NCBI GenBank assembly: GCA_032622095.1
Contig: CP136066.1
Location: forward strand, 118,189,319 to 118,253,318
DNA from: Siphonodentalium dalli
Taxonomy: Eukaryota; Mollusca; Scaphopoda; Gadilida; Siphonodentaliidae
Direction: 5' to 3'
Length of the DNA stretch: 64,000 nucleotides
How positions within the stretch are numbered: the stretch's first letter is position 1; each line of letters begins with the position of its first letter. The position numbers and the translations under genes are program-made. Below are positions 1 to 12,116 of this stretch, in pieces. The notes below the pieces were generated by a model. The model searched no databases. It was not told the origin of the DNA and saw nothing but the letters and a program-made list of their open reading frames with translations.

Positions 1-106
1 AGAGTAAAATGTACAGGGGTGAACGGGGAAGAACTTGTCGCCCCTGTGCATGTTAGGCTACTCTGACATCCTTGCAGCGTTTCGTTATAATATACCCGGT
101 GCACAC

Positions 107-393
107 CAGTGGCGGAGCCAGGGTTCCCATTTAGGGGTGCACATTAATTAGCATATGTGGGGGATATGTGGGGGATATATCATGCATATGATATGCCGAA
201 AGCATATCACGAAGGCCTGATTTGGGGAGCGCATACATGGGAGGGGTCGCCCCCAATCGTTGGTCCGGGGGCTCCCCTGGGCAGGAACACTGTGAATATT
301 TGAATGCCTAGGAGGGATTTCCTGACGTTTACATGACATTTGACATGTTTTTTGGGGGCGGTCTTCCCTAGGGCCCCATTGACCCCGCCACTG
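107..393. mobile_element. hAT-like MITE, about 287 bp
   Basis: The ends are imperfect inverted repeats: CAGTGGCGGAGCCAGGG on the left and the complement of CCCCGCCACTG on the right. CAGTG-type ends and this short length fit non-autonomous hAT elements. The flanking 8-mers (99-106 and 394-401) do not match convincingly, so no target-site duplication is proved. It contains only a short open frame on the minus strand, with no recognisable domain. Confidence 0.5.
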
Positions 394-426
394 GACTGTA
401 CACTATTTAATAAGCGATAAAACCTT

Positions 427-676
427 GATCTTCGGAGAATCGGACCTTCGGAGAATCGGACCTTCGGAGAATCGGCCCTTCGGAGTTATAGACCTTCGGA
501 GTTATGGGCGTTCGGAGTTATAGGCCTTCGGAGTTACGGGCTTTCGGAGTTATGGGTCTTCGGAGTTATGGGATTTCGGAGAATCGGGACTTCGGAGTTA
601 TGGGCTTTCGGAGAATCGGGGCGTCGGAGAATATGACCTTCGGAGAATCGGACCTTCGGAGTTATGGGTCTTCGGA
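427..676. repeat. 16-bp minisatellite, about 15 units
   Basis: The unit is CCTTCGGAGTTATGGG or the variant CCTTCGGAGAATCGGA. Both share the CTTCGGAG half and differ in the other half, and the two types are interspersed rather than blocked. The 80-codon open frame that crosses it is a by-product of a repeat without stops and is not treated as a gene. Confidence 0.9.
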
Positions 677-1183
677 AAAACGCTACGTAACCCCTAAATA
701 TAGTATTAACCAGAATATTCCCATATATATCTTGGCGCTAAATTAATAAAATAGCTGATTCCATAAACTTACCCTCATTATAAGCTTTCTAAAATGCAAA
801 GGAAATTATACTTCAGCAAAGGTTATTATAATGGTGGATTAAGATTTTTGTGTCGATCTAAATAAGGGAGCTTGTCCAATTCCGACGGAATTTCCGTCGG
901 AAATCGGTGTTTCCGATGGATATTTCCGATCTCCGATACCGATGGCAATCGGAGTTTTTGTATCGGTATAAAACTCCGATTCCGTTGGAGATTTTTCGCG
1001 GTGTCGTCGGTAAAATCATCGGATTTAATCGGAGTTTTATATCGGAGTTCCCGTTTTTCAAGTGCGGTATGTTTTGGAAAACTCTGATCCCGTGAATTTT
1101 CGTGGGAGCTTTTAATAAATCGTCATTTCGGTTCTTCGTGTATATTGTTTATATACCAGACACAACAGAGAAAGACATGTAAC

Positions 1184-3569
1184 TAGTGCTGAAACGGTTG
1201 ACCTATTTTTGTAGCCGGTTAACCGCGACGTGTAACCGGATCATAACCGGTTATCCGCTATTTTCAACCTATGACTTTATACTGATTATTTATACTATAA
1301 TCTGTACCAATATATCAGCATAATTTGATTTATTAACTGTATGGCAAACTCGCGTAATGTTTACACAGACAGAGCTTGTATTAAACGAATGTAAATCACC
1401 AAACACAAACGTCACGACTCACAAAGCCACGTGTTGACAACTTGGCAGATGACACAGTGAAGTTGAGTGAACTAAAACTCGCAGTTTTTATAAATAGACG
1501 TGTCATGCTTGACCTATTTGTACTGCAGTTGCGACTGCTACCTGACTTGTTATCGTTCTCATTTTGGGAAGAATATTGTGTGACCTATATACATGTTCAT
1601 ACATGCAAATATCGACAGTTTGTATTGCCATTATATCGATTGCGGGACTGGCCGATTATTAAGTCATGTGACTCAGGTATTCTAACCGCTGGGTGTTTTT
1701 TGGCGATTTGAGATAGATAGGATGACTGACGACCGATAAACACAATTATGAAGTTTGTGAACTTTATGTAGTTAACAAATGAAAGTTTTAAAAAACAGCT
1801 GAAAAACTGCTAAAAACACTGTTTTCTGTTAGAAGACAATCAAATGCTGAGAATTAGTCATTATGATGCAAATAAGTCCAACTGCAGGGGAACACCATTT
1901 TGATTCGAGTTCATTGGAACTTCATCGACTGAGATTACTCAAACTCAGTAATGTTAAAAGTATAGACCGAGTTTGCATTCTGCCAATTTCTCATTGAAAT
2001 GTGCCCAGACATCTGATTTACTAATTTCTTGGGTATCCTTGATACCAGTCTGGAGTAAACTACATACCCACATATAAAAAATAGTGGGTCTGACGACCTT
2101 TCGTTCAGTTTTCATTTCCCAAACCCGGGATTCCTTGTAATTACCGCCAATCAAAACTTAGCTCCAAGAAATGTGTGCCCCAATAAAAAACTAGTAACAT
2201 GTCACGTGCTCTCGGTGTGGAAATTCCGAAGGTGTGGCTATATGTTGTTAAAATAGTATCCATGACGTCATTTATACCGGAAGAGAAATTCACAAATCGG
2301 CAAATAAAGTAGATTGTTGACGAGCGGTCGAAAGTTTAAAATCAAGAATCACCGGAATTTGGATTGCAGGCAACTGTAATTAGGGTACAACTGGCCAATC
2401 TTTGGGGCTAATAATACGGCTGTGTATGGTCGGGAGGGTTTCGGTGGGGTTGGTTGTAGAATTGTGTTGCTCTACGCTCGTTTTGGCTGCGGTGGTACTA
2501 AGAACTGCCGGTACTGGGGAACTGATAGATCGTTTTGTTATCAGTGTCATTTAACTTTTTTTTTAGTTCTGTAGTTGTTTTAGCAGATAGTCCCGAAATT
2601 CATGTATTTTTGATTCGTGGCCGTTGATTTGTGTTATTTTTTGACAACATGGGAGACAAATCGCCTGGCCGATCTAAAAAATAATTCGTTCTGAGTCCAA
2701 GACTGGCAAGAGATCCACAGACATTTTTTTTATAATTTCAAGAAGATCTGTCTTAGTTACTGTACATATTATTTTGGATCCCGGAAGCTAGCCCTTTATT
2801 GTCAGTAAAACAACCGCCGAACGAAAAGTCACAAACCCTGCAACTATTAATTCCGATTCTTAGAATCGGCTTCACATGGTTGAAGCGGCCATGACGGCAC
2901 TGGCACGTGACCATGTTTACGCCTGTCAATCAACTAATTTCAGATTTATATTTAGTGCGATGTGACGTATTTTGGGAGAAGCCCACAACCTTTCAGAAAT
3001 GAAAAGTTGATGGGAATGCAATAGACTCAGTATCAGTATGAATCTGAGTGTATGTCAGTATCAGTATGAATCTGAGTGTATGTTTACATAGACTGCCTTG
3101 ATACTATCTACAAGTAGTCAGTCGGAGAGTAGATGTCAAATGACCACGCTGTATACTGCAGTGAAAACAATTGTATTGATCTTTGCCGACGACCCAGTGG
3201 CGTCAGTGCACATGTTTTACCAGACATCGGAACATCAAAGATGCACGACGTCATCTTTGATGTTTACCGGCTAATGCCAGACTATGTAATATGCCATTCA
3301 TGGAAGACTTGATCTGGCACCAGATTTTGACTTTTAATATCCGTAATTTCGAATGTATACCCCCTGAGTGATAACGTTTGTAGCGAAATTGATAAAGTAC
3401 CCGTGTTTAAAAGCTACTGTTATCAGTCTATGCCGATTAAGGACCTGAATACGTTAGTTTTTATTAGTGGCATTGCATGTGTGTAATACAGAGCGGTTAA
3501 CCGGTTGATCGTAGTTCAACCGGTTGCCGACGGTAGCCGGTTGTCAACCGGATATCCGTTTCAGCACTA
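1184..3569. mobile_element. Non-autonomous hAT element (hAT-A), 2386 bp
   Basis: The terminal inverted repeats are TAGTGCTGAAACGG on the left and its complement CCGTTTCAGCACTA on the right. A perfect 8-bp target-site duplication CATGTAAC flanks it (1176-1183 and 3570-3577), the hAT hallmark. Subterminal CCGGTTAACC-type motifs are rich at both ends (1198-1260 and 3495-3555). No transposase frame survives. A second DNA transposon is nested at 2046-3095, so the original element was about 1.33 kb. Confidence 0.88.
2046..3095. mobile_element. CAGTCT-ended DNA transposon, copy 1, nested in hAT-A
   Basis: The ends are CAGTCTGGAGTAAAC and the complement of TGTTTACATAGACTG, inverted-repeat related. 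A perfect direct duplication CCTTGATAC flanks it (2037-2045 and 3096-3104); it is 9 bp, or 8 bp if one terminal C belongs to the element. It is closely similar over its whole length to 41884-42925. It is non-coding apart from short frames. It differs from copy 2 by a tandem duplication of a 28-bp stretch near the right end (3027-3082). I could not assign a superfamily: the duplication length fits hAT, P, Merlin or Mutator-like elements. Confidence 0.85.
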
Positions 3570-3577
3570 CATGTAAC

Positions 3578-5786
3578 ATGTTACGTCCATTCTAAACGAT
3601 TCGGCCATTTCCGCTTCACTGAGGAAATAACCTCCACATAAATAGAAACCATATTCGTGCAATGCTAAAATAGGCCTATATGCGTGTAGGATTTGAACCG
3701 GTGGAATATGATCTCTACTGGTAAACATATTATTAGGTGCATACAAGATTTGAAATACACTGGGTTTACGGTATTCTCAGAATCCCACGATGTTGCAAAT
3801 ATAGCACGTGCATTCTTCCGAGTTCGTATGATATTCAGAGCTGTGTCATATTTAGGACAGGATACTGTAAACCCATTGATTTGTGTCCAAATCAAAACGT
3901 TGGTTTGAAATGAAATAAAAAAATTGAAATGTAAGGTTGCATGGGTGGTCAGGTTACTAGGTTTTCACATCTTTCCAACTTTCGATGAGGAATAATCAAC
4001 AATAAGACATTTCGTACACGCAAATAAACACTTGAGTCGCAAAAACAATGACCGACGAGAAACTCTCTTATAGACCATTTTACAGATAGCGAGAATGATG
4101 CATGCTAGGAATGAAAGTATCCAAACAAAGCCATGTGCTTTACGGTCGCATGCGTTTACTATGGGGGATTTAGGGTGGGTCTATAAAACTAAACTAATTA
4201 TAACTTTGTTATCTGTCATAGTTTATGCGTGAAATTTTAAACATATATCATGTACATATATACCCCTTCCAGAATGTTCAAAAACATTTCCAGTTGCTAG
4301 TCGTATTTTTATTGATTTTATGCGACGAAATAATCCGAAAATTCAAAAATGGTTTGAAATTCCAAGTTAGACACCCCAATGAAGACCCTCCAACCACTTC
4401 CCTGTCGACAGGTCGCTTTTGAGTGCCGTATATATGTGTGTCTCTCAAAACGACTATAGGAATTAGGACAAAACAAAATACCGTTAAACATTTTGGCTTG
4501 ATCGACCGCTCAGCTAATCAAAAAGAATCATTCCATTGATGTGTTCAACATTACTGGGTTTACGGCAGTTGTTGGACTGGATGCGCGCGCAAGCAATTAT
4601 GGGACTTGATACACTGTGTCTCTCTGTGGCGATATGGCTGGTTAACCCCAGTTCTGATGTCAGTGTGAATATTCTGGATAAGTATGTTTGCATTGTTTGT
4701 AAAAGATAAATTAAATAACTCAACTATATCTAATATATTTTTCACCCCGCCCCATCCCTCGGGTTGAAACATTAAAATTTGTGCAACTCTTGCAAATTTT
4801 TAGATATAGAAAAAGAATAGGCCTACTGTTATACCGTAGATCATGCCATGAATCTTGAATTTGGCTAACGCCCGTAGATGTTCCAAATTCCACCAGTACC
4901 AAACCTGGAAGTTACCTATATATACTTGTTCCTCAATAATCAACATGGCATTAGTTTAAACATATTTTATTTTAACCATTATTGGGGTGGTCGCAAATCG
5001 AGATTGCATGCTTTTCTCTATGTCGCAATAAACATTGAATTGATTATCCAGGAGAAATTCCATAATTGTAAGCGACGCAAAGCAAACTCGCTCACGAAGT
5101 CACTTAAATTAATCGTGCAATTTGTTGGGACCTTCACCTGTATAGGGCCTACTGTGAAGTACATTATTAGGGAATATGTAGGCCTATTGGCTAAGAGATA
5201 TATATGATCATTTATTCCCCGTGTTATTTGTTCGACTTCATAAGGGTCCCTGTCAAAACTTCCAAGTTCCCAGATTTTATATTCTGGAGTATGGAATATC
5301 TACGGACGTTAGCCATAGCAGAGATTCGTACATATATATATATCGATGTTTTAAAACAGAAAAATCCCAAATAATTATTAGTTAGAAAATCAAATAAAGA
5401 AAATTTCAAACTAATTCCAACAACAAATTTTATGCTCTCGGGCATTAAATTTCCAACTTCTGAACATTTTGAAAGAACTGTACCATGGCTACACCTACAC
5501 CATTTGGGTGCAAATGAAATTTCATGGACTTGGGCATTTGGTTCAAAGGGCACCAGGGGGGGGGGGGGTGCAGTTAATCGGAAATTCCAAGATGGACCCT
5601 TTCCCCTAAGCCAAAATCCTCTAGCTATAAAACCGAATGTTGAAGTAGGCCTACATGTACCTGTTGGAAATTACAACCAATATTGTGTGTTACAAATAGA
5701 ATATAACACATTTGGAAAACACAGTCTGGTTCAGATGAGTGCTGCAAATATACTTAAATAAGGACAGGTCAGGACACAAGAACTTA
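3578..5786. other. No gene recognised; scattered repeats
   Basis: This stretch is AT-rich, with short open frames in all phases that overlap each other and show no domain. It holds one small MITE (3761-3875) and a lone copy of the same terminal motif CTGGGTTTACGG near 4555. A run of G lies near 5557-5566. Confidence 0.6.
3761..3875. mobile_element. 115-bp MITE with TGGGTTTACGGTA ends
   Basis: The left end TGGGTTTACGGTATTC is inverted at the right end as GATACTGTAAACCCA. A shorter relative with the same ends and partly the same interior (TTCTCAGAA, CGATGT) lies at 12055-12116. No clear target-site duplication is visible. Confidence 0.6.
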
Positions 5787-6282
5787 AAGAGATAGACGCA
5801 ACTCGCAAAATCCACACTTTTTTGTTCTAAATCAGTCATTTGTACCCTCAAAACGATCGCAAAGCAAAGACCTAAGCAAAGCGCGAAGTAAAATGTCCAG
5901 TTTGACGTCGCTCAGAAAGCGCGCCTGAAATGAAAACAGCGTCACGGTGAATCCAGCCAACTCTGGTGCGTGACGTCACTTGGGGACACATGAGACACTG
6001 GCGAATACGTCTTCTCTGCTTACAATTTGGTGCTGTTGTTTGCGGGTTTTAATCGATTTGTGTGGAGATTGTTTTGATGATCAAACTCAGTTGGCAATCA
6101 CTATGGATATGACGAACAAATATGTTGTCACTGGGCGCAGCCACACAAAGAATGGCATATTGGATGTGATCAATTACCCTGAATTACCTGACAATATTAG
6201 TACCGGCATTGTCCGTCTTTCTGAGAAATATTGCGATTCTTGTGAAACAAACTATTTGTCATCCGACGGTATTTTGAAATAA

Positions 6283-8741
6283 AACATTTTATATCTATAA
6301 GGAGGTCAATTGACTAGATGTTACCGTGACAGTTGCAAATATTTCTGGTGTGACTTTGTGCGGTATTGAAAACAAATATATTTATCTGGCTGGTCGGCTT
6401 GGAATTTGTTCTGTAAACCTTGGAACATGCAAACGTCGCAATACCGACGAATCGAATTCAATTCCAAATAAACTCGAGTTTAATTCTAAATTCGTCCGTT
6501 GAAACAAACGTAGAATTTAATTTAAGACGAATTTAAATTATTTTGTAAAAGGGCACAAAGCGTTCATGATTGAGGGTTTTCGTCAAAACGGCTGAAATAG
6601 TATACATATATATCAATGGAACGGTTATTCAAATAAAAACAATTTCTCTATATTATATAAATTCTAAAACGTAAAATTTAGTGAGAAGATATGGCATTTG
6701 ACATCCATGCGACGAAAGACCCTTGTTAATATTAGAGATTTGATTTTATATGTGGTATTTTGCTCTGAACTTGTGAAAGTCTGAAAGAAATCAGGTCCAG
6801 TTTATTTTAGAAACGAGAGCGTTCTGCCTTTTTAAGTTTTTAACAGTCGAATTCAACGCGGCCGGGATAACATTATACTGCGTCAGTATAGGCCTATATA
6901 TATAACACCGCGTGATATTAAAAATCAACATGCATGGTGAACAGGGACGTATAGTTTGGGGGTTTCCGTTGTGGAGGAGGGGGGGGGGGGGGGGACTCAT
7001 AACTTTGGATAATTCTATTTGCATCCGCCTCGGTTGTTCCCTCACATGCTTGGATGATATCCCATTCTGAATGGTTCCGAGTAGACTTGTGACCATGCAC
7101 TGGGCGGACCATGGTTCTACTAGTGTAATAAAAATTACAGATCTGAACCTGAAAATCCGATCATAGTTGGGCACGGTGTGAGAAAATTTTGAATTCTTAA
7201 CATAAAAATCACAAACTCCTATAGTATTTATAGGCTGGCCTAATGCAAGCTTTCCACATGTTGGATATTTCCGACCTGACACTCCCATTAAGGTTGGAAA
7301 ATTGCCAACGGATGACTAATTAGCGGTTTTTGAGTGGCCACGGGGGTCATGAGGGACCAAGAAACTAGCTTCCCAAGTGTTGGAAATTTCCGACTGATGG
7401 CCATTTCAGTCAAACTTTTCAACAAAAGTAGGAAATTATGCAAATGTTGGCCTAAAAATAACAAATTCTCCACAAATCAATTGGAAAATCAAATTATAAG
7501 AAAAATTTCAACCTATCGCTGGTGTGAAATTTCCAACTAATAATGTTGTTTCCAGTATATGAACCTTCAAACTGTTGAAAATTTTACCAGCGACACCCCC
7601 ACCAACCCACACAGTCGCCACTAATATCCAAACGTAATAACATTTTATTTAGTGCGTCTACTCGCATTTATTTTGAAACAAACGTCGCACTTTTGTCGAC
7701 TCGAATTAAAATACTGCCAAATTACATCACGTTCGTTGGGTTTTTCCAGTTTCAGTTGGAATTCCCTCATTAGCATATTATTGTGCAGTTCGTTTGTATT
7801 TCTCCGATATATAAATTCGAGTCGACGGAGGTGCGACTTTTGTTTCAAACAGTTCTCAGACGTATCAACACGATTCGTGTTGCCTACACGCTTTCTTCGT
7901 CGGTAGTGCTTCCACTTCGCATTTATTTGAAACAAAACGTACTTTTGTAGACTCGAATTAAAAAAATTGTGAATGAGTCGGCGGTAGTGCGACGTTTGTT
8001 CTGGGGGGGGTTACAGTTTGGAAATGTTCAACACATAATTATGAGGTGTAAACTTGAGGTACCATGCAGTAATTCAGTTGTGAAAATTATAATCTAAATG
8101 GCATTTGCCGTGACTATATAATATAGAATGGTATGTTTTACTAGTCCCAGGTATTTCGCAAACATGGCGTTTGATATGCGGAAGGTGGACACAACCCACC
8201 CCAACGGAGACCCTCAAGTTGATGTTGAACCCTGTCTGTGTTGGATAGACTGAATGTGCCAGGTAATATCATTAGGCGGACTAGTTGAGATATACTTTTA
8301 TGAGACTCAATAAAGCAAATTTGGGCTATAGGCGACCAAACAGCTGGACCAGTCGGATATTTCTACATTTGACCCAGGATATCTTATTAGATAGGTCTGT
8401 TGACCTCAGATGTCTTAAAAGGGCATTAATTGAACTAAATAATTAATTATATAGTTAAAATGGAAGTTGGTCGTTGGATATCATTGGTTCACAGCGCCAA
8501 ATTGACACGATGAGTCTCATGGGATAGGTCCCGTTTACATCTGACAGGCAACATAAAGGGGCACCAATAAACAAATATGGGTAATAAAGAGCGTTCCTTA
8601 TCAGCTTAGACAATATGTAGGAATATTGCTGCACATGTGTCACCTCACCTGGAGAATATCATGGGATAGGTGCCTTTGACTCATATGGGATATAAAGAGC
8701 GTTCCGTATAAGCTTATACAATATATAGTGATGGTGCATAA
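6283..8741. other. No gene recognised; decayed repeats
   Basis: Short frames only. Minus-strand readings near 7240-7290 and 7340-7420 are mutually similar (SGRKYPTCGKL and ISRKFPTLGKL), so this part is a diverged tandem duplication rather than a gene. It also contains a G homopolymer near 6977-6994 and the inverted repeat annotated at 7672-7849. Confidence 0.5.
7672..7849. repeat. Inverted repeat, about 36-bp arms
   Basis: The left arm (7672-7707), with core GTCGACTCGAATT, is mirrored at 7813-7849 as AATTCGAGTCGAC followed by GTGCGACTTTTGTTTCAAA. A third copy in the left-arm orientation lies at about 7918-7960, with a deletion. It is probably the remains of a fold-back element. The plus and minus frames over it are shadows of each other. 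Confidence 0.65.
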
Positions 8742-8930
8742 GGGCAGTGCATGTTAAGAGCAGATAAGCGTGTTACAAGCCAGTGTCCTGAAACTTGGAG
8801 GAATGGCAACAAAGATATCCACCAGTTGTTTGGTTCAAAAAATGTTCTCAACACGTACAAGTGCCACAAGTTGTTACTATATGACTGGCAATTACTATTT
8901 CTACAAACCGAGTTGACATTGGTGGGATAA
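8742..8930 (+). pseudogene. Exon-like coding tract, unknown protein (part 1)
   Basis: An open stretch of 62 codons ends in TAA, with an internal ATG at 8751. Its translation is protein-like and includes VTSQCPETWRNGNKDIHQLF and YKCHKLLLYDWQLLFLQTEL. It does not match any family I recognise. It lies on the same strand as two further coding-like tracts (9792-9926 and 10009-10439), which suggests dispersed exons of one decayed gene. The minus-strand 126-codon frame across 8714-9094 is taken to be its shadow. It could also be a non-functional host-gene copy or part of an unidentified transposon. Confidence 0.35.
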
Positions 8931-9221
8931 AAGATAATATAATAAATTTTGACTAAATAACTCAGAAACTTAAATGTTTGGCATGTGGTTGGAGGATTTG
9001 TGTGGGGGTTCAGCTCGAAATTTCTATATTTGTCCCACAGGCCCACCCCCTCATTTGAAACAACCCCTCCTTTCAAACTGTTGTGAAATTCCACCCTGAC
9101 AAAATATTGATCGAAAGCAATAAATTAATAATAATGGATATTCTGTTTATAGTGCTTAATGACACAAGTCTATCAGCTGTTGCAGTTACAGTATTACCGA
9201 AATTATTGAGGGATTCCATTG

Positions 9222-9609
9222 AAAGTTAATAAAAGTGCAGACCCAAATAATAGTGCAGGGGAAACTCTGAGCAAAACATCAACTGTTAAACATATTATTT
9301 TTACAGTTCGTGTACCGGTAGGTCAAGTATAGGAATCAACATAGTACGGTATGTGTCATGTGGTTTTTTATTCAGTATTTAAATGTTCACATGTGTGTCA
9401 TATATTTGAATACTAGTATGTACATGCATAAAGATATAAACTCATTATTTTGGCATCAGAGTCATATAGAAATCTTGAGTTTGTGCTGATTTAAATTTTC
9501 ATAGCTTCAAAATTAATAAACGTGCAGACCCAAATAAGCACTGTGCAGGGGGGGATTTTCCAAGAAAATAATAAACGTGCATGCATGTTTATTTGGAGCC
9601 CAAGAGTAT
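9222..9609 (+). mobile_element. MITE, copy 1 of a family also at 36893-37245
   Basis: About 390 bp align, in opposite orientation, with 36893-37245. The right end TTATTTGGAGCCCAAGAGTA matches the TACTCTTGGGCTCCAAATAA end of the other copy. The left end is eroded: TAATAAAAGTGCAG remains but the terminal GAGCTCCAAAT is missing. The interior is non-coding. Confidence 0.7.
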
Positions 9610-9791
9610 AGCCATACAAACTGTCATGTCATAATAATACCCACACATTCGATTACAGCTGGTTGAATATATTCAAAATGTCAGATTGTCTATAATTGTC
9701 TGAAAAATTCTGATATTCTAAATTTATATAATAATATTTCAATCAAATCACTTTAAACTTGACTATATTGAAATTGAAATATATTCCAGGA

Positions 9792-9926
9792 ATGAGCAAT
9801 TACCTGAAAACTATAGAAAGTAATCATGTAATTTCCACTGATATTAAAGACATTGAATTCCTTCAAAATTTCACTGTTTTCAGGACAGGTAGCAGCTACC
9901 TTTTTCCAGCCTTTAAAAATATATAA
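9792..9926 (+). pseudogene. Exon-like coding tract, unknown protein (part 2)
   Basis: An open frame of 44 codons starts MSNYLKTIESNHVISTDI and continues KDIEFLQNFTVFRTG before a TAA stop. An acceptor-like ATATTCCAG lies just upstream. A donor-like ACAG|GTAGCA within it (about 9892) would end an exon before the stop. No domain is recognised. It is placed with the tracts at 8742 and 10009 by strand and proximity only. Confidence 0.3.
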
Positions 9927-10008
9927 AAATAAATTATTGCAACATGACAAGTGCATCATGGGTAGAAAAGTTGTGACAAAGGCTTTCATTAAATTTGATG
10001 TTTAATAA

Positions 10009-10439
10009 GCAAACAACATCTCTCATGTCTGTCAGCCCGCCCTTAACCTGCTGTACAAACACTTAAGCAAACTCCTGTCTTTCCCTGTACCGGGGTACAG
10101 AATACATGATGGCATTAAACATCTACTGCGATGCCCAAGGTACGTCCCGGCACCATCGGTTGAACTGCCAGTAGAATGTATACTTCATGCATCATATAAT
10201 GGACCTTTAAAGGGTGACCACATTGTTGCTGACCAGAAACCGATTCAAGAATGCACCAATCTATGTCATGCAGCTGTAGTCCTTTTGATATGCTGAGCCG
10301 TCTTCTGAGCAATCCTGACACACTTAGTTGTACAGTAGGTGATTCTGCCATGCAATTTGAACAGGAACACCTGAAATTGGCAAAGATTGTAGAAAGATTA
10401 AGATCTTGCATCAATAATCCCCAGGCAGAACTGGCATAA
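10009..10439 (+). pseudogene. Frameshifted coding tract, unknown protein (part 3)
   Basis: A 95-codon stretch is open from 10009 to a TGA at 10294 but has no ATG, so a start-based search misses it. It reads, in part, LNLLYKHLSKLLSFPVPGYR, HDGIKHLLRCPRYVPAPSVE and CILHASYNGPLKGDHIVADQ. The next frame takes over at about 10269 and continues as MLSRLLSNPDTLSCTVGDSA and FEQEHLKLAKIVERLRSCIN to a TAA at 10437-10439. Together they give about 150 residues with one frameshift. The family is not recognised. The 184-codon minus-strand frame is judged a shadow because the plus reading has the more protein-like composition. Confidence 0.4.
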
Positions 10440-11600
10440 AAGTATATTTCATGATTATAATCAGTCACTTGGACTTCCACAAATATGTTTACACGTAATA
10501 TAGCTTTGAGTACATAGGGGGGGGGGGGGGCAATGAGTAAGCATGTCTTACTACAATTTCGTGAGAGAAAAAAGAAATTAATATAATGTTCAAACTGACC
10601 AGTGACATGTATGTTGGACGCACATACCGGTACTTGACATAAGTTGACAATTGAAACAGAAATGTACAAAAAAAGGCCGAGATTTTATCGCCAATTGCCA
10701 AAGAGATAATTTTTATATTTACATTTTTAGCAAAATTATGTTGTGGGTTATAAAAAAAAAACAGAACACAATTATGAGACTAGTAAATATATTCTTAGCT
10801 CATGTTGGACATTGTCGGGTTGTCCCGAGTAGATCGGGTTTGGGTGGTCCCACTAACTCCCAATACTCAGTATCTCTGATAGTATCTTTTCACTACACAA
10901 TACATGTACTGTTCTTTTCTAAGGAGATGGCTCCATAGAAACGCCTGGCTTATCATACTTTATACTAGTACATATATATATTAACATCATTTTGTAAATT
11001 GTTGTATAAATCTGGGATACTAAATAAATAATGTTTACACCAACTCCCACTACCCACTGTGACCCAACAACCGTTGGATCAGGCATTTTGAAAATTTTAT
11101 ATTTATTTTTTTCAGGCAAACCTGAATTTGGCTGAAATTTTTGTAACAGTTTAAATTGTTTAATATAACTTTAATTACTCTTCAAATATACTATAAGTTA
11201 GACAACTAGAGTAGACAGATACCGGGTAGAAAAAACTGTCATAAGACATAACACCATTGATGGCAATGATGAGATCTAGATCTAGATAAAATTATTATGT
11301 TTTCCATTGACATTTAATGACAATTCATTTTTATTTTTATTTTTTTAATCACATCAGATTTCAAAAATAAATAAAATTATAAACAAAAAAAATCCAGTAA
11401 TCGGTTTCACTTGTTTTCAATTCCACTTCAATTAGAATACTATGATATTATTGATATGTATATCATATGCACGTCCATGTGATTTCGAAAATTTCCTTTT
11501 CCAGTTTCACTCACCGTTGTTACCAGGTCATTCTCCAGGCCAACACACCGATCTGCCATCACATTTCTTCGTTTAGTGGTTAAACGCCGGTATTATCTTC
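10440..11600. other. No gene recognised
   Basis: AT-rich sequence with a G run near 10517-10530. The short frames show no domain and overlap on both strands. I see no repeat family with a second copy in this window. Confidence 0.5.
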
Positions 11601-11795
11601 TTAAATGTCTGTATCGAGCATATAACTGCTAACATTAGCTTCATTTAATACACTTTCTGTAACGCTGTCCTCACTACCATCGCCATCGTTGGCTAATGAA
11701 ACGCGTGAACTTTTACAAAACAAATCATCAGTGTGCCATTGTTTCAATGTTGAAGGTTGTCCCCAAGTGACGTCATCGCCCAAAAGAGACTCCAA
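11601..11795 (-). CDS. Possible first exon, unknown protein
   Basis: The 64-codon minus-strand frame starts MESLLGDDVTWGQPS and continues acidic and serine-rich (SLANDGDGSEDSVTESVLNE). The composition is plausible for a transposase or nuclear-protein N-terminus, but no domain is recognised. Its start overlaps the sequence TGACGTCACTTGGGGACA, which recurs inverted at about 5971-5988. Low confidence: a frame of this length can arise by chance. Confidence 0.2.
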   Translation of the reverse strand: MESLLGDDVTWGQPSTLKQWHTDDLFCKSSRVSLANDGDGSEDSVTESVLNEANVSSYMLDTDI

Positions 11796-12054
11796 AATTT
11801 ACGTTCCGGGGTAGGTTTGATGCCGGTCGATTTACGCGGCCCGGAATGACGGAACAGAATAATCGTTTACTATGGGCTTTGTTTTTCTATGTTAGAGGGT
11901 CGGGGTGAACTCGAAAAAGCATAAATGATACCAAAGTGCGGGGAGTTGCGTCACGTATTTTGTCTCACTTCTGACTCACCAAATTAGCCGACTAGCTGTC
12001 GGTATCATTGGAAGCATGTATGAAGAATTGTATTGTTTACGATACCACAATCAC

Positions 12055-12116
12055 TGGGTTTACAGTATTCTCAGAAACCGACGATGTGGCAAAATAAAGC
12101 ACTACTGTAAACCCCA
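12055..12116. mobile_element. 62-bp mini-MITE with TGGGTTTACAGTA ends
   Basis: TGGGTTTACAGTA at the left is inverted as TACTGTAAACCCCA at the right. It is a shorter version of the element at 3761-3875, sharing TTCTCAGAA and CGATGTGGCAAA-like interior. Confidence 0.6.

Noticed and set aside
504-746. 80-codon plus frame
   Set aside because: It is made almost wholly of the 16-bp minisatellite, read in rotating phases.
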